Shown one piece after another: positions 7,217-15,113 of a stretch of DNA of 15,160 nucleotides. Below the pieces are notes generated by a model. That model did no database searches. It had not been told where the DNA came from and saw only the letters and a list, made by a program, of their open reading frames with translations. The stretch comes from an uncultured Bacilli bacterium (GTDB taxonomy: Bacteria; Bacillota_I; Bacilli_A; ML615J-28; CAG-313). Location of the stretch: contig CAJGCS010000008.1 of NCBI GenBank assembly GCA_904501965.1, positions 1 to 15,160 of the forward strand, written 5' to 3'. Made by a program: the position numbers and the translations under genes. The first letter of the stretch is position 1, and each line of letters starts with the position of its first letter.

Positions 7217-8446
7217 TCATTTAATTTGAACACCTATCTTGTTTAACTTTTCTAATATATTTTCGTATCCTCTTTCAACCATCTCAAAATTATCTAAAAC
7301 GCATGTGTTATTCGAAAGTAGTGCACAAATAACTAAAGCAAAGCCACATCTTAAATCATGACATGTAGTTGTTGTACTTATTAACTTTGATGGATTTATG
7401 TGTATTACATTATCTTTTTGATAAATGTTGCCTTTAAATTTTTGAATTTCCTTTATATGTGTAATTCGGTTCGGGTAGACTAGATCTACAATAGTTGATT
7501 TTTCTTTAGCTGTTAGTAATGTTGCACAAAGAATTGGTTGTAAATCTGTTGGGAATGATGGATATTCTTTTATTTCCAAATCTATATTATTTATATTTTC
7601 TTTTTGATCAATGAATAGTTCTTCCTTATTATATATATAATTAATATTTAATTTATTTAAATATGGAACTAATGGTTCTACTACCATTTTAGAAACATTT
7701 GAAATTTTTAGTTTTGTTCTTAAAGCACTAGCTAGCAATATGAAACTGCCTAGTTCTATTCGATCAGGGCAAATTGTGTGCACTAATCCATTTAATCTCT
7801 TTACTCCTTTTATAACAATATCATTATTAATAATAGATATATTAGCACCCATCTTTTTTAAACATGTTATTAATTCTTCTATTTCTGGTTCAACTATTTG
7901 GTCTAAAATTTTTGTTGTTCCTTTAGTAAACACAGAATGTATTATTGCGTTTATTGTTGCGCCTACAGTTTGCTTTTTAAATTTATGAGTTGCATTGTTA
8001 ATTGTTTTTTTACTTAACTCTATGTAGTTTGTTTGCATTCTAACTTTGACTCCGGTTTTTTTAAATATTTCCATATGAAAATCTATTGGTCTTATAGTAA
8101 AATTACAACCCCCAGGATAACTTACATATATATTATTATGATATTTTAACATTCCGGAATATAGATAATATGATGCTCTTATTTTATTTGCTTCATCAAT
8201 TAATAATTTATTTTTAGTTTTGTTTCTTTTTAATACAACTTGATTGTTATTTATTTGTACTTTAACTCCCAGATGTTTTAAACATTTTATCATATTTAAA
8301 ACATCTTTAATTATGGGGACATTATTTAAAATTATTTTTTCATTAGTTAATAAACTTAAAGCAAGAATTGGCAAAGAACTATTTTTCGAACCCGATATTT
8401 TAACCTTTCCTTCTACTTTTTTTGTTTTAGTTATATATACTTTCAT
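7217..8446 (-). CDS. murA: UDP-N-acetylglucosamine 1-carboxyvinyltransferase (MurA), diverged
   Basis: MurA transfers enolpyruvate from phosphoenolpyruvate to UDP-GlcNAc, the first committed step of peptidoglycan synthesis, in the cytoplasm. The 409 residues are close to the usual ~420. Key residues are present at the expected spacing: Lys21-Asn22 (GSKN), Arg90 (IRAS), catalytic Cys114 in PGGC, Arg119 (RPID), Asp301 in FPTD, Arg327 (NR), Arg365 (DLR) and Arg392 (ERGYE). The cysteine loop reads GGCNFTIRP where most MurA have GGCxIGxRP. The protein is unusually rich in Lys, Asn and Ile, so it may be a second, MurZ-like copy. The Cys means it should be fosfomycin-sensitive by family rule. The start has AGGAG seven bases upstream. 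The gene ends in TGA, the only TGA stop among the main genes here. It is divergent from the aspartase-like gene across a ~105-base shared upstream region. Confidence 0.9.
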   Translation of the reverse strand: MKVYITKTKKVEGKVKISGSKNSSLPILALSLLTNEKIILNNVPIIKDVLNMIKCLKHLGVKVQINNNQVVLKRNKTKNKLLIDEANKIRASYYLYSGMLKYHNNIYVSYPGGCNFTIRPIDFHMEIFKKTGVKVRMQTNYIELSKKTINNATHKFKKQTVGATINAIIHSVFTKGTTKILDQIVEPEIEELITCLKKMGANISIINNDIVIKGVKRLNGLVHTICPDRIELGSFILLASALRTKLKISNVSKMVVEPLVPYLNKLNINYIYNKEELFIDQKENINNIDLEIKEYPSFPTDLQPILCATLLTAKEKSTIVDLVYPNRITHIKEIQKFKGNIYQKDNVIHINPSKLISTTTTCHDLRCGFALVICALLSNNTCVLDNFEMVERGYENILEKLNKIGVQIK

Positions 8447-8480
8447 GCTTTCACTCCTAATATATTGTATGCTTTAAAAA

Positions 8481-8486
8481 ATTATA
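8481..8486 (-). promoter_or_regulatory. Possible -10 box of the murA-like gene
   Basis: TATAAT on the minus strand lies 35 bases before the murA ATG in the divergent intergenic region. No good -35 is visible at 16-18 bases upstream, where the sequence is a poly-A run, and there is no TG extension. It is therefore only a candidate. Confidence 0.3.
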
Positions 8487-8499
8487 TTACTTTAATTTC

Positions 8500-8526
8500 T
8501 TGCTTTTTTTTATTTTGTGATATAAT
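8500..8526 (+). promoter_or_regulatory. Promoter of the aspartase-like gene
   Basis: TATAAT at 8521-8526 is preceded by TGA, an extended -10. The best -35-like hexamer is TTGCTT at 8500-8505, with a short 15-base spacer. The predicted transcript starts around 8533, giving a short leader of about 20 bases that just holds the ribosome site. Confidence 0.6.
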
Positions 8527-8538
8527 ATATGTATAGCT

Positions 8539-8545
8539 AAAGGGG
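8539..8545 (+). promoter_or_regulatory. Ribosome binding site deciding the aspartase-like start
   Basis: AAAGGGG ends 7 bases before ATG 8553 but only 1 base before ATG 8547, which favours the third-codon ATG. The start at 8553 also gives a MRYRIE beginning, as in aspartases. Confidence 0.6.
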
Positions 8546-8552
8546 AATGATT

Positions 8553-9683
8553 ATGAGATATCGTATAGAAACTGACTCAATAGGAGAGCTTAAAATCCCG
8601 GCTGAATCTTACTATGGTATTCATACTGCAAGAAGTGCTGCTACTTATTCAATAACAAAAAGAGGTATTAATCGCCAAATGATTAAAGCCTTAACAATTG
8701 TAAAAAAGGCAGCTGCAAAAGCAAACATGGATTCTGGAGAAATTACTAATGAAATAGGTACTGCTATTATTGCAAGTTGTGATGAAATATTGAATGGCCG
8801 CTTACATGGCCAATTTATCACTGACTTAATTCAGGGCGGTGCTGGTTTTAATATGAACATGAATGCAAATGAAGTTATTGCGAATCGAGCAAATGAAATG
8901 CTTGGTGGCAAAAAAGGAACTTACGAATTTGTACACCCAATTAATCATGTTAATTTAAATCAAACTACTAATGATGTAATTCCAACGGCTGGGAAAATAG
9001 CGATCACTAAACAAATAAAAAAATTACAAGTTGAACTTAAAAAAATTCAAAACTCGTTTGTATCTAAGGGTAAAGAATTAGCAAATGCAAATTTAATTTC
9101 TTTAGGACAAGTATTTACAGCATGTTCAAACGTATTAAATCGTGATTTAAAACGTATTGATCAAGCCATCACAAACTTAAGTGAACTTAATATGGGTGTT
9201 AGTGTTATCGGAAAAGATAACAGCGTTAATCCAAAGTATTTAAAGAAAATTGTCTATCATATCAATAAATATTCTGGAGAAGATTTTGTTCAAGCAAAAG
9301 ATTTATGTGATGCGACTAGAAACGTTGATGCATTTGTTAACGCAAGTTCAGTTTTAAATGTACTTGCAACAAATCTATCAAAAATTGCAAATGATATTAT
9401 TTTATTTAGTGCCGCAAACATGCACGAATTTAATCACATTAATGTTGAAAAATCTCTTGAAGAAGAAGACACAATAGGTGTATTAGATATCGTTAAACAA
9501 ATTGCTTTTTATGTAGATGGATTAGATGTTATGATATCTAGAGCTTGTGGTGCTTCTACTTTTGAAATTAATGTGTATAATCCAATTGTATTAATGTCTA
9601 TATTTGATCAACTTTCATCATTAAGACGAGGCATTAGAACAATGAGAGAAAGATATATTGATTTAATCTCTATAAAAAAATAA
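8553..9683 (+). CDS. Aspartase/fumarase superfamily protein, shortened and lacking active-site loops (probable pseudoenzyme)
   Basis: Strongly related to aspartate ammonia-lyase (AspA): residues 9-25 read like the AspA start (IGELKIPAESYYGIHT), followed by GGAG and NMNANEVIANRA near 95-112, HPINH at 128-132 and TTND at 138-141. The family is a homotetramer making fumarate and ammonia from aspartate, but this copy is unlikely to do so. The HTQLQDA-type loop expected after the helix at 165-178 is absent (ELANANLISLGQ runs on directly). The signature GSSxMPxKxNP is replaced at about 300-314 by SLEEEDTIGVLDIV, removing the catalytic Ser and Lys. The protein stops at 376 residues where AspA (~470) continues into its C-terminal domain. 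The frame is open, with promoter, ribosome site and terminator, so this is a maintained gene and not an obvious wreck. The start is set at 8553: AAAGGGG is 7 bases upstream, whereas the in-frame ATG at 8547 is only 1 base from it. Confidence 0.85.
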   Translation: MRYRIETDSIGELKIPAESYYGIHTARSAATYSITKRGINRQMIKALTIVKKAAAKANMDSGEITNEIGTAIIASCDEILNGRLHGQFITDLIQGGAGFNMNMNANEVIANRANEMLGGKKGTYEFVHPINHVNLNQTTNDVIPTAGKIAITKQIKKLQVELKKIQNSFVSKGKELANANLISLGQVFTACSNVLNRDLKRIDQAITNLSELNMGVSVIGKDNSVNPKYLKKIVYHINKYSGEDFVQAKDLCDATRNVDAFVNASSVLNVLATNLSKIANDIILFSAANMHEFNHINVEKSLEEEDTIGVLDIVKQIAFYVDGLDVMISRACGASTFEINVYNPIVLMSIFDQLSSLRRGIRTMRERYIDLISIKK

Positions 9684-9717
9684 TAAACCAGTTTAAAACT
9701 GGTTTATTTTTTATTTT
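9684..9717. terminator. Bidirectional terminator between convergent genes
   Basis: An 8-bp stem TAAACCAG with CTGGTTTA (9684-9691, 9699-9706) has T-runs on both strands. It starts one base after the aspartase-like stop codon. Its plus-strand T-run overlaps the stop codon of the converging leucine-rich repeat gene at 9711-9713. It serves both genes. Confidence 0.85.
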
Positions 9718-10796
9718 GCATATTCAATTCTATCTGCAGAAACGTTACCCATCCATGTAGGTTCGAATCCTTCTGCATTACCTTGTACTTTGATTAATAC
9801 ATTCGCACAACCTTGGAATGCGTTTGGTGCAATATATGTAACACTATCTGGAATAACAATTTTTGTTAAGCCTGAACAACCTTGGAATGCACTAACACCA
9901 ATATACTTAATAGTATTTGGTAAGATAATTTCTTGAAGGAATCTACAATTTCTAAATGCAACTGTAGAAATTTCAGTACCACCTAAAACTTCAACCTTTA
10001 TAAGGGTTTCAGGTAATGATGCCACACCTGCTGAGAATAAGTTTGCAAAAACTCCACCAACATATGTACCGTCACCATACACATCACCTAGTCCTACAAA
10101 TGGAACAGTGATAGATTCAATGTTCTTACAACCAATAAATGCAGCTGTACCAATTTTCTTAACGTTTTTACCAACATGCATTTGTTTAATTGTTCCACCA
10201 TTTTGGAATGCATATGCTTCAATTTCAGTAACAAATTCAGGAACTGTATATGAAACAGCATTTCCGCTTACTAAGTATTTAACAAGCTTTGTATTAAAGA
10301 AAAGAGTATTGTTTTCAACTTTAACTAAGTTTGAAGAAGATTTTATTTCAACTAAGCTTGAACAACCTTCAAATACACCTTCTTCTAATGTAGTTAATGT
10401 AGAAGGTAAAGTAATAGAAACAAGTTTACTACAATTTTTAAATGCATAAGCTTCAATTGATGTTACACCTTCAGGAATAACAATTGATTCTAAACTAGTA
10501 CAACCTTCAAATGCAGAACGACCAATTCCTTCAAGTTTAGATTTCTTTTCAAATTTAACTGTAGTTAGTTTTGTTTTTGATTTAAATACAGATTCACCAA
10601 TTGTTTTAATATTAGATTCGATTGTTACAGTTTCATCACTACCCACATATTGAATAAGGTTATCTTGATTAACACTGAATTTTTCTTCTTCTTTATTGGC
10701 AGTAATATAAATAGCAATTGCTAAAATAATACCAATAATAGCAATTACGCCAATAATAATTATACTAGACATGTTTTTCTTTAGAAAACTTTTCAT
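9711..10796 (-). CDS. Membrane-anchored leucine-rich repeat (LRR_5/BspA-like) surface protein
   Basis: A 361-residue protein with a short basic start, one hydrophobic helix at about 11-33 and the rest outside the membrane. From residue 55 it is built of BspA/TpLRR-type repeats of roughly 20-25 residues, pattern I-x-x-x-A-F-x-G/N-C-x-x-L-x-x-I-x-I-P. Clear copies end in AFEGC (~95-99), AFKNC (~118-122), VFEGC (~141-145), AFIGC (~219-223), AFRNC (~280-284), AFQGC (~303-307) and AFQGC (~326-330). A longer block at about 231-275 interrupts the pattern, a kind seen in this family. Such proteins usually bind other surface or host proteins; the ligand here is unknown. The helix is uncleaved-looking, with no lipobox. 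It is the last gene of a three-gene operon: AAGGAG overlaps the stop of the upstream small gene, indicating translational coupling. Confidence 0.9.
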   Translation of the reverse strand: MKSFLKKNMSSIIIIGVIAIIGIILAIAIYITANKEEEKFSVNQDNLIQYVGSDETVTIESNIKTIGESVFKSKTKLTTVKFEKKSKLEGIGRSAFEGCTSLESIVIPEGVTSIEAYAFKNCSKLVSITLPSTLTTLEEGVFEGCSSLVEIKSSSNLVKVENNTLFFNTKLVKYLVSGNAVSYTVPEFVTEIEAYAFQNGGTIKQMHVGKNVKKIGTAAFIGCKNIESITVPFVGLGDVYGDGTYVGGVFANLFSAGVASLPETLIKVEVLGGTEISTVAFRNCRFLQEIILPNTIKYIGVSAFQGCSGLTKIVIPDSVTYIAPNAFQGCANVLIKVQGNAEGFEPTWMGNVSADRIEYAK

Positions 10797-10805
10797 ACTT
10801 TCTCC

Positions 10806-11027
10806 TTAATTTATTTCATTAATATTATTATCTTTTTTATCTTGTATTGTAGATTTAATTAATACAATACCTATTGTAAATATAGCTACACAAAGATAAC
10901 CAAGGATTGTAACTATATATTTAATATAATCAGCTTGATTTAGAATAACTATTACGTACTGTAAAAGGAACATAACAATTCCAATAACAGCAAAAATAAT
11001 TCCTAAAATTCTTTTAAATAATCTCAT
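10806..11027 (-). CDS. Small two-helix membrane protein of unknown function
   Basis: The 73 residues form two hydrophobic helices (about 8-29 and 36-58) separated by a short NQADY loop, with basic residues at the start (RLFKR) and a charged tail (KDKKD-like). The positive-inside rule puts both ends in the cytoplasm. I do not recognise the family. It lies between the HAAS-DUF4097 gene (3-bp gap) and the leucine-rich repeat gene (9-bp gap). Its AAGGAG ribosome site is formed by the last two codons of the upstream gene, so translation should be coupled. It may be a partner subunit or helper of its large neighbours, which is inference from position only. Confidence 0.8.
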   Translation of the reverse strand: MRLFKRILGIIFAVIGIVMFLLQYVIVILNQADYIKYIVTILGYLCVAIFTIGIVLIKSTIQDKKDNNINEIN

Positions 11028-11030
11028 ATA

Positions 11031-13046
11031 TTACTCCTTAGACTCGGCTTCAGGCTCAGGTTCAACTATAACGTTACCTTGAGGTCTAAGGCTTGCACTT
11101 ATATATTTAATATAAATTTTTTGTCCTGCAACATCGTTATTATAAACGAAATTAGCATTTGTATTTTTAATATCATGATCAACTACAAAATGAATATCTG
11201 TTCCTGTAACATTAGTATATGTTACACTGTTAACCGAATTCATATTAAAAACAGCTTTATTTTTTATAACCGTATTATTTACATCTATTGAACTTCCATT
11301 TTGTGTAAGTTCAACGTTTTCTAAGTCGGACATTTCAATATTAATGTATCCATTTGATGTCCCTTTTAATAATGTAGATTGAAGCATAAAATTATTATAA
11401 TCTATTTTATTTTCTTGTAAATGCTTTTCTTCACTAGTTAAACTATCATCCGATTTAATTGATACATTTTTATTAATATAACTTAATTTAATACTACCAT
11501 AATTTTGTTTTATATTTGTAGTTTTTGCTTTTAGATTTGTTATTAATATATTACCATTAGACTCAGCTTCTAAAATTACTTCATTATAACTCATAAGTCT
11601 ATTAATTGTAATTGTTGCTGCACGTCTTGATAAGAATGTCGCTTTTCTATAATTAATATCATCTAAAATATTATTGGAAGAACTTGTTGTAAAGTTAAGT
11701 GTTTCGCCATAAACATCATACAAAACAACTGAGCCACCACCAGAAACTAAAGTAAATTCTTTAGCATTTGTATTTTTTACAACAGTTGATGTTGCAAGTG
11801 AATCTATTATTAGTTTATTAAAATTAACATTATCAATAATTATAGATCCAGTATTTGCTTTAATATCAAAAAATGTTATATAAGCTTGAAAATCTTTATT
11901 ATTTTCATCTTCTACTTTTGCAATTACTGTTTTTGTTTTATAACAGTCTTCAACATTAAGTGACTTTAAATCTGGATTTTGTAAGTATATTTCATTTGCG
12001 TATACATCAATATCTACTATAAGACCACTATTTTGAATATCACGCATATAAATAATACTTTCATCAAGTTTAATATTTATATAACTTAAATATTCTACGG
12101 TCGGAATGGAAATAACAACTTTTGGTGTAGGTTCATCTAATAAACCAAATAAACCATATTTGTTAGATGAAATGTTGCTAATGCTCAGTACATTATCTTC
12201 ATAACTAATTTTTGCATTATATTCCATCTCATACATATATGTAACTTTAATATCGTTAGTTTCTTTATCTAACAAAATATCAACATTGGCGTTTGTACCA
12301 GATATATATATTTTGCTAATATCATTAGTAATTATTTCTTCATAAGACTTTGTGTTAATATCAGAAAATGATTTATACATATAACCTTTAGTAATATATG
12401 AAGCAATACCGATTACTAAAGCTAGGGTTGCAAATGCACCAAGGGATATACCTACTACATTATTATTTTTACAAAGTTTTTTTAAAGTTCCGCTAATAGT
12501 AAAATCTTGGAATTTATAATGTACTCTATATGTCTTTTTACATGCTTTTAAAATGTTAACTAAGAAATGTGTTATTAAAATATAAAACAAGTCAATAATA
12601 AATATATATACTAGTAGTCCACATAGATCAATACATAATACTATACCTACTAATAAAGCACAGTCAAGTCTAGATGTAAGAGCAGGTAGACTTAGTAGAA
12701 TTTTATTTACCCCTAATAACACATATCCGATATATATCGATACTGATGCAAATAAAACTAGCATCAAAGCTACCACAAAACTAGAAATTATTGCTTTTAT
12801 TATCTCAGCACGTCGATATTTTCTTTTTTGAATTTCCAAAAAGCTTATGCCTCTTGCATCATAAATCTCTTTTGCGATATCTTTTGGGTCAGGAAGATTT
12901 TTTATTACTTTTTCTTCAGGAGCACCATAGTCTATTTCAGTTGCGATACGTTCGCGATAGTGTTTTAGTATTTCTTGAATTTCTTGTGCTTTTAAAAATC
13001 TTAGTTCTTCTTCTAAGCATTCTAAGAATTCATTTTGTGTTTTCAT
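11031..13046 (-). CDS. HAAS (DUF1700) membrane protein with DUF4097-like extracellular beta region
   Basis: Residues 1-64 match the helical HAAS/DUF1700 pattern: an N-terminal EFLECLEEEL helix, a central YGAPEEKV stretch and DPKDIAKEI at the end. That domain is normally at the start of membrane proteins and is often linked to PadR-type regulation; no PadR gene is in view. Hydrophobic helices lie at about 83-112, 128-165 (probably two) and 195-218. Residues 240-655 are beta-rich and full of short hydrophobic strands separated by Asn/Ser/Thr turns, as in DUF4097/DUF2807 beta-helix or adhesin-like domains of envelope-stress proteins such as LiaG-type membrane proteins. The tail is acidic (PEPEPEAESKE). 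By the helix count and basic residues after the HAAS domain, the HAAS part should be cytoplasmic and the beta part outside. The start has GGTGAT five bases upstream and its own promoter. It leads a coupled three-gene operon. Confidence 0.85.
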   Translation of the reverse strand: MKTQNEFLECLEEELRFLKAQEIQEILKHYRERIATEIDYGAPEEKVIKNLPDPKDIAKEIYDARGISFLEIQKRKYRRAEIIKAIISSFVVALMLVLFASVSIYIGYVLLGVNKILLSLPALTSRLDCALLVGIVLCIDLCGLLVYIFIIDLFYILITHFLVNILKACKKTYRVHYKFQDFTISGTLKKLCKNNNVVGISLGAFATLALVIGIASYITKGYMYKSFSDINTKSYEEIITNDISKIYISGTNANVDILLDKETNDIKVTYMYEMEYNAKISYEDNVLSISNISSNKYGLFGLLDEPTPKVVISIPTVEYLSYINIKLDESIIYMRDIQNSGLIVDIDVYANEIYLQNPDLKSLNVEDCYKTKTVIAKVEDENNKDFQAYITFFDIKANTGSIIIDNVNFNKLIIDSLATSTVVKNTNAKEFTLVSGGGSVVLYDVYGETLNFTTSSSNNILDDINYRKATFLSRRAATITINRLMSYNEVILEAESNGNILITNLKAKTTNIKQNYGSIKLSYINKNVSIKSDDSLTSEEKHLQENKIDYNNFMLQSTLLKGTSNGYINIEMSDLENVELTQNGSSIDVNNTVIKNKAVFNMNSVNSVTYTNVTGTDIHFVVDHDIKNTNANFVYNNDVAGQKIYIKYISASLRPQGNVIVEPEPEAESKE

Positions 13047-13072
13047 AATATCACCATACTAATTCATTATTT

Positions 13073-13101
13073 ATTATATCATAAAGTCTAATTAAAAAAA
13101 A
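13073..13101 (-). promoter_or_regulatory. Promoter of the HAAS-DUF4097 operon
   Basis: TATAAT (13078-13073) is preceded by TGA, an extended -10. At 17 bases upstream the -35 position is only a T-run (13101-13096), so the extended -10 would carry recognition. It lies 27 bases before the start codon and just past the upstream terminator. Confidence 0.6.
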
Positions 13102-13110
13102 GAAAAAAGC

Positions 13111-13152
13111 AAATAGAAAAAGCTCTAACCTTTTTGATAAAGTTAGAGCTTT
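13111..13152 (-). terminator. Terminator of the adenylate-forming ligase gene
   Basis: An 11-bp stem (13152-13142 with 13129-13119), extendable by three pairs past one bulged base, is followed on the minus strand by TTTTTCTATTT. It lies 5 bases after the ligase stop codon and separates that gene from the HAAS operon promoter. Confidence 0.85.
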
Positions 13153-13157
13153 ATTTA

Positions 13158-15113
13158 TTATCGATTTTTTTCTTTTATTGACTTAGCTGTAAGAGTTACT
13201 AAATCATATAAATTAGTACATTTTGTATAGTAATCATCACTTAGTTTAATTTGATATTTTTCTTCTACTTTAAGAAGTAAACTTACATAACAGAAACTAT
13301 CTCCACCTAAATCATTAATAAAATCACTATTATCTTTAATAGCCTCTACCGGAATTGATAAGATTTCAGCCGCAATCTCTTTGATTTCGAAGCTTAGTTC
13401 TTTTAATTCTTCTGGAATTTCTTTATCTTGATTTTCTTGGTAAGCAGTTAAATCAAAGAATGAAAGTGGTGATGTTGAATATAATTTCTTAACTTTTAAT
13501 CTAGGTATTTTTGCAAGGCCGAATAAATCTTCATGGCCTCTTAGAACAAATATATTCACAACACGTTCATAAATTTGAAGGCTTGAGTTAACACTTTCAA
13601 TTCTATCAAGTAATGTTAATGCTTCTTCCTTACTAAGTTGTTTTGTTGTTTGAACAACAAGTGTAACATCTTCTGAAGTTTTTGATTTATTTTCTAAACC
13701 AATAATACAGTGATGTTTAACATATGGAAGTTTTTCAAATTTAATTTCAAGCGTATTTGGATTAATATTTTCTCCACTTTGGCCAATAATTAATTCTTTA
13801 ATACGACCAATAATTCGGTATTTACCATTTTCACAAACAACTTTATCTCCTGTATGATACCATTCATCTTCTTTTCTTTCATAATGAACGCCATCAATAA
13901 TTCTAGCTGTGTGAACTGAAGAACCTCTTAATAATAATTCTTGATCTTCATTTATCATAAATTCACAAGAAGAAAATGGTTTACCAATATATCCTTTTAT
14001 TCTATCTTTAAATACTGATGTAGTTTCAACACAAGCGATACCAGCTTCTGTCATACCATATCCATTATATAAAGGATATCCTAGTGAATTAATAGTCTTA
14101 AGTGTATCTTCGGAAATATATCCTCCGCCACTTACTAAATATTCAATATTTGATCCGAATAAACTTCTTAATACAAATTTTGCATTAGATTTTGCTTTAG
14201 CAATTTTAGTATGATCGCCTAATCTTTGAATATCGAATCCTTTTTCAATTGCAGATCTTACTACTTTTCTTTCTAAATCAGTACCTTTTTCAATCTTCTT
14301 TCTAAGAGAAGAAACAATTCTATTCCAAAACATTGGAACCATGAATATGTGTGTTACTTTTGTTTTTCTAGCAGTTTCAAAAATACATTCTGGTGATGCT
14401 TCTTCAGGGAAGACAATAGTTCCAGAAAGACTTGTATACCACATAAATACCGCAACAAAACCAAAAATATGATTAAATGGTAATAATCCCATATTTTTAA
14501 CAACTTTGTTTTTATTACCTTGTGTGAAACCAAAACCATTTTCTACGATTTCTTCTGAATTTAATAGTTGTGAAAAAATTGCTTTTTCATCATATTCAAA
14601 CAACTTGAACATTTCTGTTGTACCTGATGTACAAAAAACAATCTTTTTGCCAATATTATCTTTATTAATTTCTAATTCTTTCTCATCAACAAGGTCACAT
14701 TTAATTGTAGGTACGCTATATTTCTTTGTATCATTTGTAACAATTGCAAGTGCTTTTGTTTGACTAATTGCATATTCTACTTCTTCTTCAGTAAAACGGT
14801 TATCTACAAGCACCGGATTATAACCTGCAAGTAATAGCCCCCAGAAATTTACACACCACTCAATTGAGTTCGAATGTTTTAATAATACATATGTATTATC
14901 AGGAAAATGACGTAATTGTCTTTTTAAAGAATGAGCTTTTTGTAATGCAAGTGATGTATATTGTTTATATGTAACTTTTACTTTCTTTTTGTTTTTAAAT
15001 GTTTCAAATGCAACAATATTTTTATAATCTTTTTGTACTAGAAAAATATTAGCAAAAGTATGTTCTTTATTTAATTTTTTTATTCCATTTTTTATATCTG
15101 AATATTTTTTCAT
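13158..15113 (-). CDS. Adenylate-forming acyl ligase with C-terminal acyl carrier domain
   Basis: An AMP-binding (ANL) enzyme that should activate a carboxylic acid as acyl-AMP and load it on its own carrier thiol. Motifs: CTSGTT at 161-166 (phosphate loop), GYGMTEAG at 351-358, YHTGD at 419-423, GRIKELI at 436-442 and the late catalytic Lys535 in AKIPR. Residues about 570-648 are a phosphopantetheine carrier domain with DLGGDSF, so Ser606 is the expected attachment site. Domain order and 651-residue length suit a fatty acid or other acyl-ACP ligase better than a peptide synthetase, as there is no condensation domain. The phosphate loop is unusual: TSGTTEMFKL in place of TSGTTGxPKG, with Glu for the second Gly. 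The substrate cannot be read from sequence. The start has GAGGG six bases before ATG. Its promoter is not clear within the 47 bases available, so it may follow a gene outside the window. Confidence 0.9.
   Translation of the reverse strand: MKKYSDIKNGIKKLNKEHTFANIFLVQKDYKNIVAFETFKNKKKVKVTYKQYTSLALQKAHSLKRQLRHFPDNTYVLLKHSNSIEWCVNFWGLLLAGYNPVLVDNRFTEEEVEYAISQTKALAIVTNDTKKYSVPTIKCDLVDEKELEINKDNIGKKIVFCTSGTTEMFKLFEYDEKAIFSQLLNSEEIVENGFGFTQGNKNKVVKNMGLLPFNHIFGFVAVFMWYTSLSGTIVFPEEASPECIFETARKTKVTHIFMVPMFWNRIVSSLRKKIEKGTDLERKVVRSAIEKGFDIQRLGDHTKIAKAKSNAKFVLRSLFGSNIEYLVSGGGYISEDTLKTINSLGYPLYNGYGMTEAGIACVETTSVFKDRIKGYIGKPFSSCEFMINEDQELLLRGSSVHTARIIDGVHYERKEDEWYHTGDKVVCENGKYRIIGRIKELIIGQSGENINPNTLEIKFEKLPYVKHHCIIGLENKSKTSEDVTLVVQTTKQLSKEEALTLLDRIESVNSSLQIYERVVNIFVLRGHEDLFGLAKIPRLKVKKLYSTSPLSFFDLTAYQENQDKEIPEELKELSFEIKEIAAEILSIPVEAIKDNSDFINDLGGDSFCYVSLLLKVEEKYQIKLSDDYYTKCTNLYDLVTLTAKSIKEKNR

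Noticed and set aside
7217..7219. Mollicute-type code with TGA read as Trp
   Set aside because: The main genes have no internal TGA, Trp codons checked are TGG, and the murA-like frame ends at a TGA exactly at the family's usual C-terminus.
9084..9500. Frameshift or sequencing error explaining the shortened aspartase-like protein
   Set aside because: The frame stays open with family-like sequence on both sides of each missing loop, so the losses are in-frame deletions or replacements and not frame breaks.
10108..10449. Open frame of 113 codons on the plus strand inside the leucine-rich repeat gene
   Set aside because: No ribosome site, no family resemblance, and it is the complement of a clear repeat protein. 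Similar antisense frames under the transporter, giant protein and ligase genes were rejected for the same reason.
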